The notes beneath the pieces are model-generated. The model did not search any database and was not told where the DNA came from. It was given only the letters and a program-made list of their open reading frames with translations. 64,000 nt of DNA from Pseudoalteromonas phenolica. GTDB taxonomy: Bacteria; Pseudomonadota; Gammaproteobacteria; Enterobacterales; Alteromonadaceae. The stretch lies in assembly GCF_005876835.1 (NCBI RefSeq), contig NZ_PPSW01000034.1:17998-81997 (forward strand), read 5' to 3'. The position numbers and the translations under genes were made by a program. Positions 51,449-60,634 of the stretch are shown here, piece by piece; position 1 is the first letter of the stretch; each line of letters opens with the position of its first letter.

Positions 51449-53055
51449 TACTGTTTCCTTGCATTTGCTAAAGAGATCCCACCAAATGGCTTCAAGTCGA
51501 TGCCTTTAACCTCTTTGCTTGAAGCCTGAAAGCGCATGCCGTGAGCAATTGGCACAAGCGGGAGCTGGTCAATGATCATGGCTTGAGCTTGGGCATAAAA
51601 TGCTTTTCTTTCTTCGATATCTGTTGTGTCGAGCGCTTTAGTCAGTAGTAAGTCAAATTCTGGATTACACCAATTCGCTGGGTTTTTATCGCTGAAAGTC
51701 GCTGTACAACTCAATAGTGGACTAAAAAAGTTATCAGGGTCTGGCGTATCAGCAACCCAGCCGAGTAATACACTGTCATGCTCATGTTTACCAATACGTT
51801 CAATAAATGTATTCCACTCGTACTCGACTATTTTCGCTGTCACGCCAATTTGTTTTAAATCGCTCTGAATAAGCTCAGCCATTTTGCGCGCATTGGGATT
51901 ATAAATTCTCGATACCGGCATTGCCCAAATCGTCATTTCAAAGCCATCTTCGTAGCCAGCCATATCAAGGTATTTTCTTGCTAAAGTCGGGTTATAGGTC
52001 GGCATACTCTCTTGTTCAGAAAATGCCCAGGAAGCCGGAGGTAAATAAGACTTAGCAACTTGGCCATTACCATAAAAAACAGCTTGTAGAATTTTATTGA
52101 AATCAACAGAGTGGGCGAGTGCCTTGCGTACGAGCGAATTATCAAAAGGTTCTTTTTCGGTATTAAATGCCCAATAACCAATATTCAGGTTTTCAGCTTT
52201 ATCTACGGTTATATCAGCACGTTTGCTTAACACCGCCAATTGTGAAGCACTTGGATGCGCGGTGACATCACATTCTTTCGTCAACATCTTGGCAATGCGG
52301 CTGGTGTTATTGGTTGTGATATCGAACACCAATTGCGACATAGCAACTGGGTGTTTCCAATAGGTTTCATTTTTATGGTAACGGACTAAATTATCTCGAA
52401 GGTATTGCTTATATTTATAAGGACCTGTACCTATCGGTTTATTATCAAACTGAGATTTATTTTCAGCGGCCGCAAGAATGTCTGCGTACTCTTTAGAGGT
52501 AATCACGGCAAAGTCAGTTGCTAAGTTTGATAAAAAACTGCTTTCAGCATTAAACAATTTAAACTGCACAGTGTAATCATCGACTTTGATAATCTCTTGT
52601 ATCAGCTGATCTAAACCGACACTTTGAAAATAGGGATAAGTCGCATCGCCAACGAAGTGATAGGGGTTATACACATTGAATAAGCGGTCAAAAGAAAACA
52701 CCACGTCATCTGCGGTCATTTCTCGGCTAGGTGTGAAGTAATCAGTGTGATGAAACTGCACGCCTTTTCGTAAATAAAAGGTGATGGTTGTGCCATCATC
52801 TGATACTCCCCAAGATTCAGCAAGCTCAGGTTTAAATTCTGCAGTATCTGGATCAATGCTGATTAAGCGGTCATACAGCTGGTTTGCAATGAGATCTATG
52901 GTTGACCCGGTTGTTGTGACTTGTGGGTTAAATGTCATAGGGTTGGCTTCAGCACAATAAACTAACCCTTGGTTTTTCTCATTTAACTTCACATTAGGCG
53001 CATCAATGCAGCCCAGTAGCAAAGTACACAGCGTGCCCAGCAGCAGTATTCGCAC
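51448..53055 (-). CDS. sapA: SapA, substrate-binding lipoprotein of the Sap transporter
   Basis: This 535-residue SBP_bac_5 protein captures peptides or other substrates in the periplasm. A lipoprotein signal (MRILLLGTLCTLLLGC) predicts lipid attachment at Cys16, unlike the soluble E. coli SapA. The LVYCAEANPMTFNPQ start of the mature domain and the LAESWGVSDDGTTITFYLRKGV block are family hallmarks. GTG start with GAGG inside the end of pspF; only 3 nt separate it from pspF, so sapABCDF and pspF likely share a transcript. Confidence 0.9.
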   Translation of the reverse strand: MRILLLGTLCTLLLGCIDAPNVKLNEKNQGLVYCAEANPMTFNPQVTTTGSTIDLIANQLYDRLISIDPDTAEFKPELAESWGVSDDGTTITFYLRKGVQFHHTDYFTPSREMTADDVVFSFDRLFNVYNPYHFVGDATYPYFQSVGLDQLIQEIIKVDDYTVQFKLFNAESSFLSNLATDFAVITSKEYADILAAAENKSQFDNKPIGTGPYKYKQYLRDNLVRYHKNETYWKHPVAMSQLVFDITTNNTSRIAKMLTKECDVTAHPSASQLAVLSKRADITVDKAENLNIGYWAFNTEKEPFDNSLVRKALAHSVDFNKILQAVFYGNGQVAKSYLPPASWAFSEQESMPTYNPTLARKYLDMAGYEDGFEMTIWAMPVSRIYNPNARKMAELIQSDLKQIGVTAKIVEYEWNTFIERIGKHEHDSVLLGWVADTPDPDNFFSPLLSCTATFSDKNPANWCNPEFDLLLTKALDTTDIEERKAFYAQAQAMIIDQLPLVPIAHGMRFQASSKEVKGIDLKPFGGISLANARKQ

Positions 53056-53058
53056 GAT

Positions 53059-54147
53059 TTACGCCTCTTGTTTCTGATCTAACAGATTGTATTTTTTCAG
53101 ATAACCTCTCAATTGATGATACGTTAAACTGAGCATTTGTGCAGTCTTCTTTTGGTTAAATTGACTATGTTCTAACGCTTTTTTCAGCAGTTCAATTTCA
53201 TAGTCGTTTGACAGTGTTTTCAAATCGCATGGGAATGAAAAATTATTCTCAGCTTGTTTAGTTTGCTCAATAACTGTAGCAGTGGAGACTTCATCCGCTG
53301 CTGGGGTTATTACTTCTGGGGCGCGTTCAATATTTGTCGGTGCTTTAATACGCTGAGCAGGACGATATGGGCTTTCAAATGGGTCGAAAATAATTTCATG
53401 AACAGGCAACTGCTCACTACCATGGCGATATAAGCTACGTTCAACTACATTTTTTAGTTCACGGATGTTACCCGGCCAGTCGTAATCTAATAGCTTGTCC
53501 ATGGCTTTTTTTGTAAAGCCACTGAACAGTGCCCAATCAAGATCTCTGGCCATGTTTATGGCAAATTGCTCTGCCAGTAAGACGATGTCTTCTCTTCTTG
53601 CACGAAGAGGTGGCAGCGTGATGACATCAAATGCGAGGCGGTCTAATAAATCGTGACGAAATTCACCGTTATCAGCTAATGTGGGTAGATCTTCATTGGT
53701 TGCACATACTAATCGTGTGTCTACTTTTACGGTACTTTTACCACCGACACGCTCAAACTCACCGTATTCAATAACACGCAGAAGCTTTTCTTGTACCATG
53801 GCAGAGGTGTTTGCTAGCTCATCTAAAAATAATGTACCGCCATTGGCGCGCTCGAATCGGCCTTCATGGCGTTTACTTGCGCCAGTAAAGGCACCGCTTT
53901 CATGACCGAACAACTCACTTTCAAGTAAGTTCTCATTAAGGGCCGCACAGTTTAACTTAACGTAGTTTTGGTCCCAACGTTCAGATAAATAATGAAGGCG
54001 GGCTGCAATAAGTTCTTTACCTGTTCCTCGTTCACCGATGATTAGTACGGGTTTATCTAGTGGAGCAAGTTGTGAAACCTTGTCTAGCACAGCTAAAAAG
54101 CTGTCTGATTGGCCAAGTAAATTATCCTGTTGGCGAAACTGACTCAT
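53059..54147 (-). CDS. pspF: PspF, sigma-54-dependent activator of the phage-shock genes
   Basis: PspF is an enhancer-binding AAA+ protein that activates psp promoters and is inhibited by PspA. The 362-residue protein has Walker A GERGTGKE near 37-44, the sigma-54-contacting loop ESGAFTGA, GGTLFLDE Walker B and a C-terminal Fis-type helix-turn-helix (QKKTAQMLSLTYHQLRGYLKKY). No N-terminal receiver is present, as in E. coli PspF. About 35 residues longer than the E. coli protein through an interdomain linker (about 255-320). Divergent from pspA. Confidence 0.93.
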   Translation of the reverse strand: MSQFRQQDNLLGQSDSFLAVLDKVSQLAPLDKPVLIIGERGTGKELIAARLHYLSERWDQNYVKLNCAALNENLLESELFGHESGAFTGASKRHEGRFERANGGTLFLDELANTSAMVQEKLLRVIEYGEFERVGGKSTVKVDTRLVCATNEDLPTLADNGEFRHDLLDRLAFDVITLPPLRARREDIVLLAEQFAINMARDLDWALFSGFTKKAMDKLLDYDWPGNIRELKNVVERSLYRHGSEQLPVHEIIFDPFESPYRPAQRIKAPTNIERAPEVITPAADEVSTATVIEQTKQAENNFSFPCDLKTLSNDYEIELLKKALEHSQFNQKKTAQMLSLTYHQLRGYLKKYNLLDQKQEA

Positions 54148-54267
54148 ATTGCCTAACTCTTAGTTATTTTTGCTAACTATTAGTGTATTTTAAAAAAAGC
54201 TTGAAAAAAAGAAGTTTTTGAAATTTAATAAGGTATTGATTTTTATTGTTTTTATTTGCTGTGAAAG

Positions 54268-54283
54268 TTGGCAAGCAATTTGA
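54268..54283 (+). promoter_or_regulatory. Sigma-54 promoter of pspABC
   Basis: TTGGCAAGCAATTTGA keeps the -24 GG and -12 TTG(A) at the exact spacing of the sigma-54 consensus TTGGCACG-N4-TTGC, with A in place of the final C. It lies 49 nt before the pspA ATG, next to the divergent activator gene. Confidence 0.85.
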
Positions 54284-54331
54284 TACTACTAACTCAGTTA
54301 AATTAATTGAGTAACCGAAGAGGTAAAGATT

Positions 54332-54994
54332 ATGGGAATTTTCTCACGTTTTGCAGACATTGTTAATTCAAATATCAATGCCATCCTTGATAAAGCAGAA
54401 GATCCAGAAAAAATGGTTCGCCTCATCATTCAAGAAATGGAAGACACATTAGTAGAGGTTCGCTCTACTTCAGCTAAAACACTGGCTGAGAAGAAAGAAT
54501 TAGCACGTCGTGTTGAGCAACTAAATCAAGAAGCACAACAATGGCAAGAAAAAGCTGAGCTAGCACTGGTTAAAGATCGTGAAGATCTAGCACGTTCAGC
54601 ACTACTTGAAAGACAAAAATCATCAGATGCGGCAGCAAGTGTTGAAAAAGAACTTGAGCATGTAGAGTCTCATATTGAGAAATTACAGCAAGAAGTTGCA
54701 ACACTTCAAGATAAGCTAGCCGATGCGAAAGCGAGACAAAAGGCCATTGTGCTACGCCAGCGTTCAGCTGAGTCTCGTTTAGAAGTGAAAAAGGCATTAG
54801 ACAGCTCAAAAGTTGAAGATGCACTTAATCGTTTCGAGCGCTACGAAAGCAAGATCGATGGACTAGAATCACAAGTAGAAGCTTATGATTTAGGTAAAAA
54901 GTCACTATCGGATGAAATTGCTGATTTACAAAAAAATGAGCAAGTTGATGACGAGCTAGCGGCTTTAAAGAAAAAGTTAGCAAACAAAGAATAA
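54332..54994 (+). CDS. pspA: PspA, phage-shock protein A (ESCRT-III-like membrane protector)
   Basis: This 220-residue coiled-coil protein binds stressed inner membrane and, when free, inhibits PspF. It starts MGIFSRFADIVNSNINAILDKAEDPEKM, the amphipathic helix and IM30 signature, and continues with nearly uninterrupted heptads. First gene of the pspABC operon, with GAGG upstream. Confidence 0.96.
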   Translation: MGIFSRFADIVNSNINAILDKAEDPEKMVRLIIQEMEDTLVEVRSTSAKTLAEKKELARRVEQLNQEAQQWQEKAELALVKDREDLARSALLERQKSSDAAASVEKELEHVESHIEKLQQEVATLQDKLADAKARQKAIVLRQRSAESRLEVKKALDSSKVEDALNRFERYESKIDGLESQVEAYDLGKKSLSDEIADLQKNEQVDDELAALKKKLANKE

Positions 54995-55052
54995 AAGTTA
55001 ATAAGTGCCTGCCTAGGCAGGCACTGACACAACAGGTTGAGTTATAGGAGTA

Positions 55053-55289
55053 TTGATGATGGATTTAGAAGTTTTAGTTGCCCCGATTATTATTTTTATG
55101 GTGATTGTTGCCCCACTTTGGCTCATTCTTCACTATCGCAGTAAGAAGCAAGTAAGCCAAGGTTTAAGCGAACACGAACATCGCCAACTGTTAGAGCTGG
55201 CTAATAAAGCTGAGAAAATGGCTGAACGCGTTGAGACCCTTGAAGCATTATTAGATCAGGAGTCACCACAGTGGAGACGTAAGGTATGA
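55053..55289 (+). CDS. pspB: PspB, phage-shock membrane protein
   Basis: This 78-residue protein has one transmembrane helix (about 8-27) and a cytoplasmic leucine-zipper-like helix (HRQLLELANKAEKMAERVETL). PspB and PspC relay membrane stress to PspA. Its stop overlaps the pspC start by 4 nt. Confidence 0.9.
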   Translation: MMMDLEVLVAPIIIFMVIVAPLWLILHYRSKKQVSQGLSEHEHRQLLELANKAEKMAERVETLEALLDQESPQWRRKV

Positions 55290-55690
55290 ACAATCTAAAG
55301 AAAGAACTATATCGAGATCCAAAACGTGGAAAAATAGCAGGCGTATGTGCAGGTCTAAGTGATTACTTCAATATGGAATTATGGCTGGTTCGCATCCTGT
55401 TTATCACAGCTGTATTGTTATCTGGAGGTCCTTTATTTGTCGTTGTGTATATAGCCTGTTGGTTTATTCTCGATAAAAAAGAGCCAAATATGTCGCAGAA
55501 TGCGGGCAAATTTGATGAGATTGATCCAATCTCAGTGAAGTTTAAAGTATGGCAAAAGGGCGAACCACCTCGTCAGGCGCTATTCGACTTAAAAGATCGC
55601 TTAACCCGTTTAGACGGTCGTATTCAAAATATGGAAACTTATGTGACATCAAGTGAGTTTACTGTGTCACGTGAAATTAATAAGCTGTAA
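55286..55690 (+). CDS. pspC: PspC, phage-shock membrane protein
   Basis: This 134-residue protein has the PspC domain (LYRDPKRGKIAGVCAGLSDY and FNMELWLVRILFI) around a transmembrane helix (about 40-64) and a C-terminal cytoplasmic helix. Its stop codon directly abuts the TACCAATT-ended repeat. No pspD or pspE follows. Confidence 0.93.
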   Translation: MNNLKKELYRDPKRGKIAGVCAGLSDYFNMELWLVRILFITAVLLSGGPLFVVVYIACWFILDKKEPNMSQNAGKFDEIDPISVKFKVWQKGEPPRQALFDLKDRLTRLDGRIQNMETYVTSSEFTVSREINKL

Positions 55691-55790
55691 TACCAATTAC
55701 ATTGAAGTTTTGTTCGCTCATTGCGGCAGATAAAAGTTAAGGGACTATCTAGTTCATTAGAAAGGACATTTAATCAATAAAATTGGTATA
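55691..55790. repeat. 98-bp TACCAATT-ended repeat (MITE-like) after pspC
   Basis: TACCAATTACATTGA at the left and the complement of TCAATAAAATTGGTA at the right are inverted ends with 13 of 15 matches. The interior has no coding potential. It separates pspC from ycjX. Confidence 0.7.
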
Positions 55791-55868
55791 TCCATCATCT
55801 TCAAGCGAGTGCGGCTAAATTTTAGTGTAGGCCGCACGCTTTCTCTAACAGGGAGTGATACTGTTATA

Positions 55869-57272
55869 ATGAGTCCGAATTTATTCAGCCACGTGAACCT
55901 TGATAAACTCAAACAAAAAGCCCAAAAGACCCTCCATCGTAGCCTAGATCAGCATGTAAAGTTGGCCGTTACTGGCCTTAGTGGCAGCGGCAAGACGGCA
56001 TTTATAACAGCGCTCGTAAAACATTTAACCACACAAACCAACAAACAGAATTTACCTTTTTTTGATGTCGTAAAGGATGACCGCCTGATTGCAGCTAAAC
56101 AAGTACCACAGTCCGCGTTAGACATTCCTACTTTTGATTACCCTAGTGCCATAAATTGTTTATTGAATTCTGAGCCCAATTGGCCTGAATCTACAAAACG
56201 CATTAATACTTTAACGATTGCTATTCGGTACGAAACCAAGCATGGACTAAAGCAGCATGTTTCACCGCAAAGTACCCTCTATTTAGAGTTGATTGATTAC
56301 CCGGGAGAGTGGTTAATTGATTTGCCCATGCTTGAGCAAGATTATGCAAGCTGGAGTGAGTCAATGCTCAACTTGTTTGAAAAGCCAGAATACAGACAAT
56401 ATGCACAGCCATTTCTAACTGAGCTCGAACAATTCAATAGTGAAAAAAATATTGATGAGCAAGTGCTTAAGCAGTTATCTAATCTCTACACGCAAGCGTT
56501 AAAGCAGCTAAAATCACAGACACAGCTCGCTTATCTGCAACCAGGAAGACAATTGATCCCTGGTGATTTAGAAGATGCCCCAATCTTGTTGTTCTTCCCG
56601 TGCCGTGAGAGTAACGACAAAGAAAATAGTCAATATAGCCATTTAGCCAGCCGTTTTGAGGCGTATAAAAAGCAAGTTATCACGCCTTTTTATAAAAACT
56701 ATTTTTGCGAATTTGACCGCCAGTTGGTACTCGTTGATGTGATGAGTGCCCTAAATGATGGCCCGCAATCTTTGCTTGAACAAAAACATACGCTTCAAGC
56801 CGTGTTGCAATCATTTAATTACGGCCGCTCTAATTTAATTAAGCGCTTGTTTTCACCAAAAATTGATAAAGTACTTTTTGCTGCGAATAAGTGCGACCAT
56901 GTGAATGGCACTCAGCAAGTGGCCATAGCGCAGTTATTGCATGACTTGGTAGGCGAGCAAGCCAATGATATGCGTTTTAATGGCGTGCAGATTGAAACAA
57001 TGGCGATGTCATCGGTGCAAAGCACTCTGGCGAAGCGTATAAAAGAAGGCGACAAAGCCTTAGATTGCATCTATGGCAAGCCACTCAATGAAGATGAATG
57101 GCTCACTTATTTGCCGCCAGAACCGCCTAACCACTTTATTACTCAAAGTCAGTGGCCGACTCATGGTTTCGAGTTTATTTCATTCGCGCCATTACCAAGC
57201 GCCAAAGGCGAGTTAACCCATACCCGTTTAGATCATGCCCTACAGTTTTTAATTGGAGATAAATTGCAATGA
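55869..57272 (+). CDS. ycjX: YcjX family P-loop protein
   Basis: This roughly 467-residue P-loop protein (DUF463) has Walker A GLSGSGKTAF near 36-45 and the later motifs LIDYPGEWLIDLP and FAANKCDHV, which look GTPase-like. It is linked to the psp system in many gammaproteobacteria; the biochemical role is not settled. I start at the ATG at 55869, giving a length like E. coli YcjX (465). The ribosome-binding site (GGGAG) is rather distant, so a start 60 nt upstream at GTG cannot be excluded. Confidence 0.88.
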   Translation: MSPNLFSHVNLDKLKQKAQKTLHRSLDQHVKLAVTGLSGSGKTAFITALVKHLTTQTNKQNLPFFDVVKDDRLIAAKQVPQSALDIPTFDYPSAINCLLNSEPNWPESTKRINTLTIAIRYETKHGLKQHVSPQSTLYLELIDYPGEWLIDLPMLEQDYASWSESMLNLFEKPEYRQYAQPFLTELEQFNSEKNIDEQVLKQLSNLYTQALKQLKSQTQLAYLQPGRQLIPGDLEDAPILLFFPCRESNDKENSQYSHLASRFEAYKKQVITPFYKNYFCEFDRQLVLVDVMSALNDGPQSLLEQKHTLQAVLQSFNYGRSNLIKRLFSPKIDKVLFAANKCDHVNGTQQVAIAQLLHDLVGEQANDMRFNGVQIETMAMSSVQSTLAKRIKEGDKALDCIYGKPLNEDEWLTYLPPEPPNHFITQSQWPTHGFEFISFAPLPSAKGELTHTRLDHALQFLIGDKLQ

Positions 57273-58294
57273 CAGACAATCAATCAGCTCAATTAAAACC
57301 GGGTAGACGTATTAATGTCGGTGATGTCGGCGAGACCCAAAAAGAGTTAGAAACAGGCAAGCGCTTTGAAATAGTCGAAGAACTAGATGTCATTGATGGA
57401 AGCAGTGAGTTTGAACAAGAGTTAGAGCCAGTATTTAAACCTAAAAGCAGTCGCTTCAATTTCAAAGGCATTTTCGTCATTAGCTTTTTGTTATTAATCG
57501 CGGTTGAAACGGGTTACACCATCATTGAGGCAATGCAAGAGTCTATATTACTAGCAGGGCTTTATGGCTTTGTGCTGACTTCTGCGTTATTGGTGCTGAG
57601 CAAATTCTTATTCAAGGAAGCGGTTTCATTAAAAGCGTTGAAACAACAAAACCTGCGCCAAAATGATGCGCTTCGGTTAATGAGTAGCACGCAAATTGGT
57701 GAAGCAGAAACCTGGCTACAACCCTTACTAAAACAACATACCGATGCAGAAGTAAAAGAATTTAAAGCCAGCCTAAAACCGCACCATACTGACAAAGAAG
57801 TTTTACAGTTATATCAAACAACCTTACTGGTCAGTAAAGATGAGCAGGCAAAAGCAATAATTAACCAACATGCAAAAACGTCAGCGCTTTTGGTGTCTCT
57901 CAGTCCGATGGCATTACTTGATATGCTTTCGGTGCTGTGGCGTGGTATCAGCTTGATTGAAAAGATAAGCCAACACTACGGTATCAAACTGGCGTATCGC
58001 AGTCGCATTATGTTGTACAAGCAATTGGTTAAACAGATGTTGTTTGCTGGTGCGTCCGAATTGGTATCTGACTTAGCGGCGACCAGCTTGGGTGCTGAGT
58101 TGCTGGGTAAGTTGTCAGCGCGAGCTGCACAAGGCCTCAGTGCAGGCGTGTTTACAGCGCGCTTAGGCTACAAAACCATGGAGTTATGTAGACCACTCCC
58201 TAAGCTAGAGCAAAAGCAATCCTTATTAGGGCAATCAGCACAAGGTATTTTATCTGCTTTATTAGAGCGTACCAAAACGTCTAAAAATGATTAA
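57269..58294 (+). CDS. ycjF: YcjF family membrane protein (UPF0283)
   Basis: This 341-residue protein of family TIGR01620/UPF0283 has an acidic N-terminus, two transmembrane helices (about 68-86 and 96-112) and a long C-terminal helical domain. It overlaps ycjX by 4 nt, the conserved ycjXF pair downstream of psp. Function unknown, probably in envelope stress. Confidence 0.9.
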   Translation: MTDNQSAQLKPGRRINVGDVGETQKELETGKRFEIVEELDVIDGSSEFEQELEPVFKPKSSRFNFKGIFVISFLLLIAVETGYTIIEAMQESILLAGLYGFVLTSALLVLSKFLFKEAVSLKALKQQNLRQNDALRLMSSTQIGEAETWLQPLLKQHTDAEVKEFKASLKPHHTDKEVLQLYQTTLLVSKDEQAKAIINQHAKTSALLVSLSPMALLDMLSVLWRGISLIEKISQHYGIKLAYRSRIMLYKQLVKQMLFAGASELVSDLAATSLGAELLGKLSARAAQGLSAGVFTARLGYKTMELCRPLPKLEQKQSLLGQSAQGILSALLERTKTSKND

Positions 58295-58427
58295 ACTGAC
58301 AACTTAACTGTACGATTTTTAGAGGGTTTTGCTCATCTAGCCGTCTTAACATCTGGCTTGCTTGTGGAATTTTACTTGCTGGATTATTTATTGGTCTATT
58401 GATAATAATAAATTCATAGGCAATAAA

Positions 58428-59606
58428 ATGACGAAGTATCATGACAACACCAATTGCATCCATAGTCCTGTCCATTTTGACGACCCACATGGCGCGTTAA
58501 CCGCGCCACTATATCAAACATCTACTTTTCAATTTAAAGACGCAGCTCAAGGTGCGGCGCGTTTTGCGGGTGAAGAAGCTGGTTACATTTATACTCGCTT
58601 GGGTAATCCGACTACCCGTGAGCTTGAACAAAAGCTTGCGCAGCTTGAAGAGATGGAAGATGCTGCGGCAACTGCCACAGGCATGGGGGCGGTATCTGCA
58701 TCTGTACTGAGCTTTCTAGAGCAAGGCGACCATTTAATTGCATCTAGCGCATTATATGGTTGTAGTTTTGCGCTGTTTTCTCACATGCTACCTAAGTGGG
58801 GCATTGAGGTGTCATTTGTGGATATGACCAACGAAGCAGAGCTTTATGCCGCTGTGAAACCAAATACTAAAATGGTATTTGTTGAAACACCGATCAACCC
58901 AAATATGACGGTAATAGATTTAGCGATGCTGGGTCAGTTTGCTAAAAAGCATGATTTGATCAGTGTGGTGGATAACACCTTTATGACACCGCTACTGCAA
59001 AAGCCAAAACATTTCGGCATAGATATCGTGATCCACAGTGCAACTAAATACCTTAATGGCCATGGTGACGTCGTCGCAGGTGCGGTATGTGGTTCTCAAG
59101 AACACATAGAGCTGATAAAGCTTACGGTATTGAAAGATATTGGTGCGACCATCAGTCCGCATGATGCTTGGTTGATTAACCGAGGCTTAAAAACACTGGC
59201 TGTACGTGTTGAAAGGCACTGCCAAAGTGCACAAAAAGTCGCTGAGTTCTTAGATGCGCATTCTAAAGTCAGTGAAGTGTATTACCCTGGTTTACCTTCT
59301 CACCCGGGTTACAAATTCTTGGGCGAGCAGATGAAAGGGGCTGGTGGCGTTATTGCCTTTGAGATCGATGGCACCCTAGAGCAAGGTGAGCGTTTTATTA
59401 ATGCGACTGAACTGTGTACGTTAGCAGTGAGTTTAGGCGATCCAGAAACACTCATTCAGCATCCAGCCTCAATGACACACTCGCCTTACACCAAAGAAGA
59501 GCGTGAAGCTGCGGGCATTTCAGATGGTTTGATCCGAATTTCTGTTGGTTTAGAAGATGTTAACGACATCATTGCTGATTTAGAACAGGCATTTAAGCAA
59601 ATTTAG
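58428..59606 (+). CDS. megL: Methionine gamma-lyase (PLP-dependent)
   Basis: This 392-residue Cys/Met-metabolism enzyme splits methionine to methanethiol, ammonia and 2-oxobutanoate. The PLP Lys207 is in HSATKYLNGHGD, Tyr110 in SSALYGCSFALF, and Cys112 is the Cys that marks methionine gamma-lyases (Cys116 in P. putida). I start at the ATG at 58428 (MTKYHDN); an in-frame ATG lies 66 nt upstream. Cystathionine gamma-lyase activity cannot be fully excluded. Confidence 0.88.
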   Translation: MTKYHDNTNCIHSPVHFDDPHGALTAPLYQTSTFQFKDAAQGAARFAGEEAGYIYTRLGNPTTRELEQKLAQLEEMEDAAATATGMGAVSASVLSFLEQGDHLIASSALYGCSFALFSHMLPKWGIEVSFVDMTNEAELYAAVKPNTKMVFVETPINPNMTVIDLAMLGQFAKKHDLISVVDNTFMTPLLQKPKHFGIDIVIHSATKYLNGHGDVVAGAVCGSQEHIELIKLTVLKDIGATISPHDAWLINRGLKTLAVRVERHCQSAQKVAEFLDAHSKVSEVYYPGLPSHPGYKFLGEQMKGAGGVIAFEIDGTLEQGERFINATELCTLAVSLGDPETLIQHPASMTHSPYTKEEREAAGISDGLIRISVGLEDVNDIIADLEQAFKQI

Positions 59607-59625
59607 CGTAACCTAAAGTTTACTT

Positions 59626-59647
59626 AAGGGGCTTGCGAGTCCCTTTT
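59626..59647 (+). terminator. Imperfect intrinsic terminator after megL
   Basis: AAGGGGCT and AGTCCCTT form an imperfect stem around TGCG, followed by TTT. Confidence 0.5.
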
Positions 59648-59669
59648 TAAATATACCTGTCTTATTTTG

Positions 59670-59685
59670 TTTACGCTGGCGTAAA
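59670..59685. promoter_or_regulatory. Palindromic candidate operator upstream of phhA
   Basis: TTTACGC-TG-GCGTAAA is a perfect 7-2-7 inverted repeat about 140 nt before the phhA start. It does not match the TGTAAA-N6-TTTACA TyrR/PhhR box orientation, so the regulator is unassigned. A second palindrome, AAAATTCGAATTTT, lies at about 59698-59711. Confidence 0.45.
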
Positions 59686-59826
59686 TAAATAATTCCAAAA
59701 ATTCGAATTTTCAGGATCCCTTGAAACATCTCATCTATTAATCTTTTGCTTACTTTTCCCTAGTATCAAGTCAACAAGTTGAAGCGCTCAAGCTGGGGCA
59801 AGAGCGAACTAACAGCGAAGGTTATT

Positions 59827-60624
59827 ATGGCTAAAGCAAGTAAATATGTATCAAAGCAACCTGATGCAGATGGCATCATCGCTTGGACTGAAGAAGAAAA
59901 TAAAATATGGTCTGAGTTGGTTGCACGTCAATTAAAGTGTATTGAAGGCAAAGCATGTAACGAGTACATGGAAGGCCTTGAGAAAATTAACTTACCACAC
60001 GACCGTATTCCTCAACTTCATGAGTTAAACGAAGCGCTAGGTCGTGAAACAGGTTGGCAAGTAGAGCCTGTACCTGCACTGATCGATTTTGATGAGTTTT
60101 TCAGGCTATTGGCGAACAAAAAGTTCCCTGTAGCAACTTTTATTCGATCTCGTGAAGAGTTTGATTATCTGCAAGAGCCAGATATTTTCCATGAGATTTT
60201 TGGTCACTGCGCCATGCTAACGAACCCTGCATTTGCAGAGTTTACGCATAAATATGGTCAACTAGGTTATGCCGCTGAGAAAAAAGACCGTGTATATTTA
60301 GCACGCTTGTATTGGTTCACGGTTGAGTTTGGCTTAATGCAAACTGAAGACGGTTTACGTATTTATGGCGGTGGTGTGCTTTCAAGCCCGGGAGAAACGC
60401 AATATGTTTACTCTGATACGCCAGAAATCAACAAACTAGAAGTGCTAGATGTTCTACGTACGCCATATCGCATTGATATTATGCAGCCTGTGTACTACAC
60501 AATTAACTCAATTAATGATTTATTCGATATCTCACAAATGGATATCATGGCGTTAGTACAAGAAGCAAAAGAGTTAGGCTTATTTGAGCCAAAGTTTCCC
60601 CCTAAAGAAAAATTAGCAAGTTAA
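59827..60624 (+). CDS. phhA: Phenylalanine 4-monooxygenase (phenylalanine hydroxylase)
   Basis: PhhA converts phenylalanine to tyrosine using molecular oxygen and tetrahydropterin. The 265-residue bacterial catalytic-domain enzyme carries the iron ligands His122 and His127 (FHEIFGHC) and Glu167 (FTVEFGL). No regulatory ACT domain is present. I start at the ATG at 59827 (MAKASKYVS), with GAAGG upstream. phhB follows after 10 nt as its cofactor recycler. Confidence 0.95.
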   Translation: MAKASKYVSKQPDADGIIAWTEEENKIWSELVARQLKCIEGKACNEYMEGLEKINLPHDRIPQLHELNEALGRETGWQVEPVPALIDFDEFFRLLANKKFPVATFIRSREEFDYLQEPDIFHEIFGHCAMLTNPAFAEFTHKYGQLGYAAEKKDRVYLARLYWFTVEFGLMQTEDGLRIYGGGVLSSPGETQYVYSDTPEINKLEVLDVLRTPYRIDIMQPVYYTINSINDLFDISQMDIMALVQEAKELGLFEPKFPPKEKLAS

Positions 60625-60634
60625 GGATTTTGTA

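Noticed and set aside
59670..59685. TyrR/PhhR box
   Set aside because: The palindrome is TTTAC...GTAAA, the reverse arrangement of the TGTAAA-N6-TTTACA consensus.
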